A DNA stretch of 8,252 nt from positions 1-8,252 of the forward strand of contig CAMLIA010000184.1 of the NCBI GenBank assembly GCA_946479905.1, in the 5' to 3' direction. This DNA is from an uncultured Frankiales bacterium (GTDB lineage: Bacteria; Actinomycetota; Actinomycetes; Mycobacteriales; SCTD01). The notes beneath the pieces were generated by a model. It was not told the DNA's origin and did no database searches. It saw nothing but the letters and a program-made list of their open reading frames with translations. The stretch's first letter is position 1. Every line of letters begins with the position of its first letter. Shown here piece after piece: positions 4,275 through 8,252 of this stretch. The translations under genes were made by a program, and so were the position numbers.

Positions 4275-5720
4275 TCAGGCGACGAGGAAGTCGGCGAGCT
4301 CCGCCGCCAGCTGCGGCCCCACGCGGGCCTCGAGCCGGGTGCCCTCCTCGAGGTGCTCCTCGGTGAGGATCTCGCCCTCCTCGTGGATGCGGGCGACCAG
4401 CCTGCCGGCGTTGTAGGGCAGCACGACCCGGACCAGCGTCTCGGGCCGGGGCACCTCGCGCTCGAGCACCTCGAGCAGCTCCGGCAGCCCGGCACCGGTG
4501 CGGGCGGAGACCAGGACGACGTGCTTCTCGCGGCGCGTGATCCTCGACAGCACAAGGGGGTCGGCGGCGTCGCACTTGTTGACGACGACCACCTCCGGGA
4601 CGTCCTGGGCGCCGATCTCGGCGAAGACCGCACGCACCGCCTGCAGCTGGCCCTCCGGATCGGGGTGGCTGCCGTCGACGACGTGCAGGATGAGGTCGGC
4701 CTCCGCGACCTCCTCGAGCGTGCTGCGGAAGGCCTCGACGAGCTGGTGCGGCAGCCGGCGGACGAAGCCGACGGTGTCGGTCAGCGTGAACTCGCGCCCG
4801 GTCGGCGTCTGCGCCCGGCGCACGGTCGGGTCGAGGGTCGCGAACAGCGCGTTCTCGACGAGGACGCCCGCACCGGTGAGGCGGTTGAGCAGCGAGGACT
4901 TGCCGGCGTTGGTGTAGCCGGCGATCGCGACCGACGGCACCGAGTGCCGGCGGCGCTCCTGGCGCTTGACCTCGCGGGCGGTCTTCATCTCCTTGATCTC
5001 GCGGGCCAGCTTGGCCTGCCGCGAGCGGATCCGGCGTCGGTCGGTCTCGATCTTCGTCTCACCCGGACCGCGGGTCCCCACGCCGCCGCCCGAGCCGCCG
5101 GCGCCACCGCCCTGCCGGGACAGCGACTCACCCCAGCCGCGCAGCCGCGGCAGCATGTAGGTCATCTGCGCCAGCTCGACCTGGGCCTTGCCCTCGCGGC
5201 TGGTGGCATGCGTGGCGAAGATGTCGAGGATCAGCCAGGTGCGGTCGATGACCTTCACCTTGACGATGTCCTCGAGCGCGCGCAGCTGACCGGGTGACAG
5301 CTCGCCGTCGCAGATGACGGTGTCGGCGCCGGTCGCGAGCACCACGTCACGCAGCTCCTGCGCCTTGCCCGAGCCGACGTAGGACTTCGGGTCCGGCATG
5401 TCCTTGCGCTGCATGAGGCCCTCGAGGACCTCGCAGCCGGCGGTCTCGGCGAGCGCCTTCAGCTCGAGCAGCGAGGTCTCCGCGGCGTCGTCGCCCTCGG
5501 CGCGCGAGTAGACGCCCATGAGGACGACGCGCTCGAGGCGCAGCGCGCGGTACTCGACCTCGGTGACGTCCTCGAGGTCGGTCCGGATGCCGGTGACGCG
5601 GCGGAGCGCGTTGCGCTCCTCGAGCTCGAAGCCCTCCCCCTCGAGGTCGTGCAGGTCCATGTCGGGGTCGAGGTGGATCGAGGCGTCGCGGTCAGGTGTG
5701 GCGGGGTACGGGTGTGTCAT
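4275..5720 (-). CDS. hflX: HflX, ribosome-associated GTPase
   Basis: HflX is a GTPase that binds the 50S subunit, splits stalled 70S ribosomes, and in mycobacteria affects macrolide-lincosamide tolerance. The 481-residue product has an acidic N-terminal extension (1-50), the HflX ATP/ribosome-binding N-domain (about 60-203, with Y-V-G-S-G-K-A at 114-120), a Gly-rich linker (204-219), the G-P-G-E-T-K-I-E-T-D-R-R motif (218-229) and a long basic helix to 258, then the G-domain: G1 G-Y-T-N-A-G-K-S-S (268-276), G3 D-T-V-G-F (315-319), G4 N-K-C-D (381-384), G5 S-A-R-T-G (405-409). All nucleotide-binding motifs are intact. Start: ATG at 5720, directly behind GGGAGGGAG; in-frame extension upstream would overlap the divergent gene. 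The 3' end faces the anti-sigma-like gene with a 14-bp gap and no clear terminator. Confidence 0.97.
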   Translation of the reverse strand: MTHPYPATPDRDASIHLDPDMDLHDLEGEGFELEERNALRRVTGIRTDLEDVTEVEYRALRLERVVLMGVYSRAEGDDAAETSLLELKALAETAGCEVLEGLMQRKDMPDPKSYVGSGKAQELRDVVLATGADTVICDGELSPGQLRALEDIVKVKVIDRTWLILDIFATHATSREGKAQVELAQMTYMLPRLRGWGESLSRQGGGAGGSGGGVGTRGPGETKIETDRRRIRSRQAKLAREIKEMKTAREVKRQERRRHSVPSVAIAGYTNAGKSSLLNRLTGAGVLVENALFATLDPTVRRAQTPTGREFTLTDTVGFVRRLPHQLVEAFRSTLEEVAEADLILHVVDGSHPDPEGQLQAVRAVFAEIGAQDVPEVVVVNKCDAADPLVLSRITRREKHVVLVSARTGAGLPELLEVLEREVPRPETLVRVVLPYNAGRLVARIHEEGEILTEEHLEEGTRLEARVGPQLAAELADFLVA

Positions 5721-5727
5721 CTCCCTC

Positions 5728-5781
5728 CCATGGTCGCACTGCTGCCGCTCGGCGGCGAACGGCTTTAGGGTGCGACCATGG
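5728..5781. repeat. 12-bp perfect inverted repeat spanning the hflX/membrane-protein divergent region
   Basis: CCATGGTCGCAC (5728-5739) and GTGCGACCATGG (5770-5781) are exact reverse complements separated by 30 bp. The right arm contains the ATG start (5778) of the membrane-protein gene. The left arm lies next to the hflX ribosome binding site and carries a mirrored ATG at 5731 on the minus strand, which would open a four-codon frame (M-G-G-R) whose stop overlaps the hflX ATG in an ATGA. Confidence 0.8.
5766..5778 (+). promoter_or_regulatory. Putative leaderless promoter of the membrane-protein gene
   Basis: TAGGGT (5766-5771) fits TAnnnT and is followed by 6 nt and then the ATG at 5778, the same geometry as at the ESX-like gene (939-951). 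There is no Shine-Dalgarno upstream of the ATG. The -35 is poor (TGCCGC at 17 bp or CTGCCG at 18 bp). Confidence 0.55.
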
Positions 5782-6737
5782 CCGCGCAGCCGCCGCCCCC
5801 GGTCGTGACGATCACCGACCCCGCGGCGCCCGGCCCCCTGTCGGACGTCATCGGGCAGGAGCCGAACCGCCCACAGCGGCGCCTGACGCCCGCGCAGCGG
5901 CGGGTGGCGTGGCTGTGCGCGATCATCGTCGCGACGACCTGCGGCGGGATCTGGGCCGTGGACCGGATCCGCACCGGCCAGCGGCTGGACCGCCAGGCGC
6001 TCGCCGAGGTGTCCGTGGTCCTGTCCGGTGGGGACGTGCCGCCGGTCGGCACGGACGACGTCGACAGCCTCGAGCTCATCGTGCTCAGCACCGGTCGGCA
6101 CCCGTTGACGGTGCTGTCGGCGCGGCTCGGTGCCCTCGGGTACCCGACCATGCTGGCCGAGGACGGCCGGCTCCGGTCGGATGAGCCGACGACCGTGACC
6201 TTCCGCGGGTCGTACCGCTGCCGCGAGTCGATGTTCGACGGACTGGCCGCTCCGATCGTGCTGCGGGTGCGCACCTACCGGGGCGACGTCAAGGCCCTGC
6301 AGCTGCTGCCGGACAACACGCTGCGGGCCGCTCTCGCCGTCCAGATCGGGGACCGCTGCGGCCTGTTCTCACCGGCCGACAGCCTGGTGAGGGACGCCGC
6401 CCGGGGCTTCCCGGTCGGCAATGACCTCATCGCGACGGTCCCGCTGCACAACCGCGCACGGTCGCAGCGCACGATCACGTCCGTCACCGTCAACGGCGGC
6501 CTGCGGGTCATCGCGGTGGACACCCCGTTCGTGCTGGCTGCGCGCGGCGACGGCAGCCTGTCCGTGCGGCTGCGGGTCGCCGACTGCTCCGCCGCGCTCG
6601 TGACCTGGGCGCAGCCAGGTCGCGGGTCGCTGGACGCGGCTGTCGCCGGCGACGGCGTGGTGGAGACCTCGCCCGGGCTGATCAGCGCCGGCGACGAGAC
6701 GCTCACCACCTGGATCGAGACGATCTGCGGCGGCTAG
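5778..6737 (+). CDS. Single-pass membrane protein with extracytoplasmic domain, function unknown
   Basis: The product is 319 residues: a Pro-rich cytoplasmic N-terminus (1-42, with basic R34, R35, R41, R42), one membrane segment (about 43-62) and an outer domain of about 255 residues rich in Val/Leu/Thr with alternating patterns that suggest beta structure. Four cysteines lie outside (C148, C194, C270, C317) and could form two disulfides; two more (C47, C55) are within the membrane segment. I recognise no catalytic motif or named family. The outer part has two similar-looking halves, each with a hydrophobic strand and an R-V-R-T / R-L-R-V strand near a cysteine (about 160-195 and 260-270), which might reflect beta-sandwich subdomains. 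It diverges from hflX by 57 bp, probably with a leaderless transcript. It is likely a wall-facing or signalling accessory protein, but that is a guess. Confidence 0.85.
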   Translation: MAAQPPPPVVTITDPAAPGPLSDVIGQEPNRPQRRLTPAQRRVAWLCAIIVATTCGGIWAVDRIRTGQRLDRQALAEVSVVLSGGDVPPVGTDDVDSLELIVLSTGRHPLTVLSARLGALGYPTMLAEDGRLRSDEPTTVTFRGSYRCRESMFDGLAAPIVLRVRTYRGDVKALQLLPDNTLRAALAVQIGDRCGLFSPADSLVRDAARGFPVGNDLIATVPLHNRARSQRTITSVTVNGGLRVIAVDTPFVLAARGDGSLSVRLRVADCSAALVTWAQPGRGSLDAAVAGDGVVETSPGLISAGDETLTTWIETICGG

Positions 6738-6787
6738 GTGGTGTGCCCGGTCGGGCAGCGCTCGACCGTTCTCGAGCCGGCATCCCC

Positions 6788-6913
6788 GATCTCTGCCCGG
6801 CTGCCGCCGGTGCTGAGCGTGCTGCCCGGGCAAAGATCGGCTGACGGCGACGGCCGCCGCGCGATCTTTGCCCGGGCGGCCGGCGCGCCCAGGGCACCAG
6901 GCGGGCAAAGATC
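6788..6913. repeat. Four evenly spaced copies of CCGGGCAAAGATC in alternating orientation
   Basis: The 218-bp region between two convergent genes (6738-6955) holds no gene but four copies of a 13-bp motif: minus at 6788-6800 (one mismatch), plus at 6826-6838, minus at 6863-6875, plus at 6901-6913 (one mismatch at the first base). Start-to-start distances are 38, 37 and 38 bp. The inner two extend to a 16-bp perfect inverted repeat (6824-6839 and 6862-6877). Outer pairs form two 51-bp stem-loop units of identical length with unlike loops. This resembles paired REP/REPIN elements or a bidirectional terminator. Confidence 0.88.
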
Positions 6914-6955
6914 AGCCGGGATGGATCGGCCGGGGGGAGCGGAACACCGCAGCGC

Positions 6956-7681
6956 TCAGAGGGCGCGCAGTCCCGCGGTGAGCTCGGCGCGCTCGTCGTC
7001 GGTCAGCACCTCGAACGCGGCCGCGACCATGCCGTTGGTCACCCGCTCGGCCGCGGTCATCCGCTCCTTGCCGGCCTCCGGGTCCGGGTAGGGCTCGGGC
7101 CAGCCGAAGAACTGCGCGTTCGGAGCCCCGTTGCGCCCGGACAGCAGCGCCTGCAGGGGCGGTACGCCGTAGCCGGCCACTGCGACGAGGTGCGAGCCCC
7201 CGCGGTGCTCCCGGGCGGCCTGCAGGGCGAGGGCGAGCCGCTCCGGGCCGGTCGCCCCGTCGTACGCGTGGAGCAGGTTGCGCCAGCCGGCGAAGACGGG
7301 CAGCGCCATGATCGACGCGGTGTCGAGGGCCTGGGTGAGCAGGTCGGCGAGCCGGCCGGCGCTGTCGAGCGACCCGAACCGGCGGGTGCCGAAGGCGGCG
7401 CACTCGGCGGCGTAGAGCTCGGCGGCCTTGCGGGGCTCGAGGACGGCGAGGCCCTTGTTCCAGGCCTTCACCTGGACGGCCGGGTTGAAGAAGCCGAACG
7501 CCGCGACGACGACGGACGGGTCGCAGCCGCCGAGGACGCCGCCGCGCCCGATGTGGTACCACGCCCACGGGTCGAGCCCGAGCTCCGCGCCCTTCGCATG
7601 CACCGTGGCGTCGAACATCCACTCGCCACCGACCCGGCCGACCGCACCGGCGATGCCCTTCACGCACTCCTCAGGCGTCAC
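6956..7681 (-). CDS. Conserved hypothetical protein, SCO6745-like
   Basis: The product is 241 residues from a GTG at 7681, with GGGGGAG 4 nt upstream inside the end of dapF; the 11-bp overlap with dapF implies translational coupling. It is soluble, with no signal peptide or membrane segment. Visible landmarks are G-G-E-W-M-F-D (18-24), G-A-E-L-G-L-D-P-W-A-W-Y (31-42), G-R-G-G-V-L-G (45-51), A-A-F-G-F-F-N-P (60-67) and a Gly/Trp/Leu-rich middle (A-G-W-R-N-L-L-H-A-Y, 131-140). This pattern, repeated tryptophans with a G-L-D-P-W start, resembles from memory the actinobacterial SCO6745-type family, whose function is not established. Its third quarter has A-G-Y-G-V-P-P-L-Q-A-L-L (169-180). The link with dapF suggests shared expression, not necessarily a role in lysine synthesis. 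Confidence 0.82.
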   Translation of the reverse strand: MTPEECVKGIAGAVGRVGGEWMFDATVHAKGAELGLDPWAWYHIGRGGVLGGCDPSVVVAAFGFFNPAVQVKAWNKGLAVLEPRKAAELYAAECAAFGTRRFGSLDSAGRLADLLTQALDTASIMALPVFAGWRNLLHAYDGATGPERLALALQAAREHRGGSHLVAVAGYGVPPLQALLSGRNGAPNAQFFGWPEPYPDPEAGKERMTAAERVTNGMVAAAFEVLTDDERAELTAGLRAL

Positions 7682-8252
7682 GCCACTCCCCCTCCGCCAC
7701 GATCACTGCAGGTCCTTCCAACGACACGTGCCCGTCCTCCCGCCAGGTGACCGTGAGCCGCCCGCCGGGGACGTCCACGGTGAACGCCGACCCGCGCGGG
7801 ACCCCGTGCCGCAGCACGGTCGCGACCACCGCCGCGCACGCGCCCGTGCCGCAGGACCGGGTCTCGCCGACGCCGCGCTCGTGGACGCGCATCCGGAGAT
7901 GGCCCTCCGCGACGTCCTCGACGTACTCGACGTTGAGGTCCTTGCGGGCCGGGTCCAGCACGCCGAGGGCGTCGACCGACGCCACGTGGACGACGGCGTG
8001 CGGGTTGCCCATGTCGACGAAGGTCGCGGGGATCCCGTCGATGTCCACAGGATCGCCGACGACGGCCGGGCCCATGTCGACGAGCACGGTCCCGTCCTTG
8101 ACGTCGACCTCCTTGACGCCGCCGCGGGTCTCGAGCTGCAGGTGGCCCTCGGACTCGAGACCGGCCTCGACGAGGTAGCGCGCGTAGACCCGGACACCGT
8201 TGCCGCACATCTCCGCGATCGAGCCGTCGGCGTTGCGGTAGTCCATGAACCA
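7671..8252 (-). CDS. dapF: Diaminopimelate epimerase, partial (N-terminus beyond right edge)
   Basis: DapF interconverts LL- and meso-diaminopimelate, the last step before lysine and the source of DAP for peptidoglycan; it acts in the cytoplasm without cofactor. The visible 193 residues cover most of the protein (usually about 275-290). Both catalytic cysteines are present: the first in E-M-C-G-N-G-V-R (visible residue 16), the second in S-C-G-T-G-A-C (just after G-V-G-E-T-R). The substrate-binding G-N-P-H-A-V-V-H motif lies between them, and R-N-A-D-G-S precedes the first cysteine. The frame runs open through the window edge, so the ATG at 8246 is internal, not the start. The stop overlaps the GTG of the next gene. 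In many actinobacteria dapF lies near hflX, as here, which supports an ancestral chromosomal setting. Confidence 0.97.
   Translation of the reverse strand, partial: WFMDYRNADGSIAEMCGNGVRVYARYLVEAGLESEGHLQLETRGGVKEVDVKDGTVLVDMGPAVVGDPVDIDGIPATFVDMGNPHAVVHVASVDALGVLDPARKDLNVEYVEDVAEGHLRMRVHERGVGETRSCGTGACAAVVATVLRHGVPRGSAFTVDVPGGRLTVTWREDGHVSLEGPAVIVAEGEWRDA

Noticed and set aside
5721..6101. N-terminal extension of hflX to 608 residues
   Set aside because: It would run through the divergent gene at 5778 and its promoter; the ATG at 5720 has a strong ribosome binding site and gives the usual HflX length.
6788..6913. CRISPR array
   Set aside because: The repeats are only 13 bp, alternate in orientation, number four, and have no cas genes nearby.
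7671..8246. Complete dapF starting at ATG 8246
   Set aside because: The frame continues to the window edge, and the ATG lies close before the first catalytic cysteine, far too late for a true DapF start.
1..8252. tRNA or rRNA genes, insertion sequences, integrase or attachment sites
   Set aside because: No cloverleaf with a T-loop signature, rRNA segment, transposase or recombinase was seen on either strand.

Overview
The window is GC-rich throughout, uses GTG as well as ATG starts, and carries actinobacterial hallmarks: LexA boxes of the TCGAAC-N4-GTTCGA type, a divergent lexA/LysM pair, dapF near hflX, ESX-type small proteins, and TAnnnT -10 elements placed for leaderless transcripts. A high-GC actinobacterium is well supported. 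The exact family (perhaps a Frankia/Geodermatophilus-like or Nocardioides-like lineage) is not decidable from this sequence.

Layout. At 1-939, on the minus strand, two overlapping genes look like type VII secretion (ESX/WXG100-type) substrates; the second runs off the left edge. At 992-2189 is an SOS module: a small membrane-anchored LysM protein (minus) and lexA (plus) diverge from a 169-bp regulatory region with one perfect, one near-perfect and one weaker LexA box. At 2221-4260, on the plus strand, lies a three-gene cluster: a secreted acidic Ser/Pro/Glu/Asp/His-rich protein of unknown function, an ECF-type sigma factor, and a single-pass membrane protein in the usual anti-sigma position. 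At 4275-5720 (minus) is hflX, the ribosome-associated GTPase. At 5778-6737 (plus) is an unrecognised single-pass membrane protein with four extracytoplasmic cysteines. At 6738-6955 a convergent intergenic region holds four evenly spaced copies of a 13-bp motif in alternating orientation. At 6956-8252 (minus) are an unrecognised protein, resembling the SCO6745-type family, and the C-terminal two thirds of dapF, overlapping by 11 bp.

How the parts may work together. LexA very likely represses itself and the LysM gene, which by position and architecture matches the SOS-induced division inhibitors YneA and Rv2719c. In the sigma cluster the same composite motif, GAGTAACCCT - 14 bp - CGATSACCC, occurs twice: upstream of the secreted-protein gene and over the sigma/anti-sigma junction. 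Its form and spacing fit an ECF promoter, and the second copy would start transcription at or within a base or two of an ATG of the anti-sigma-like gene. This suggests a small autoregulated envelope-signalling circuit in which the sigma factor controls a secreted protein and its own putative membrane regulator. It is the most interesting candidate for an undescribed system here, with the alternating repeat array at 6788-6913 second.
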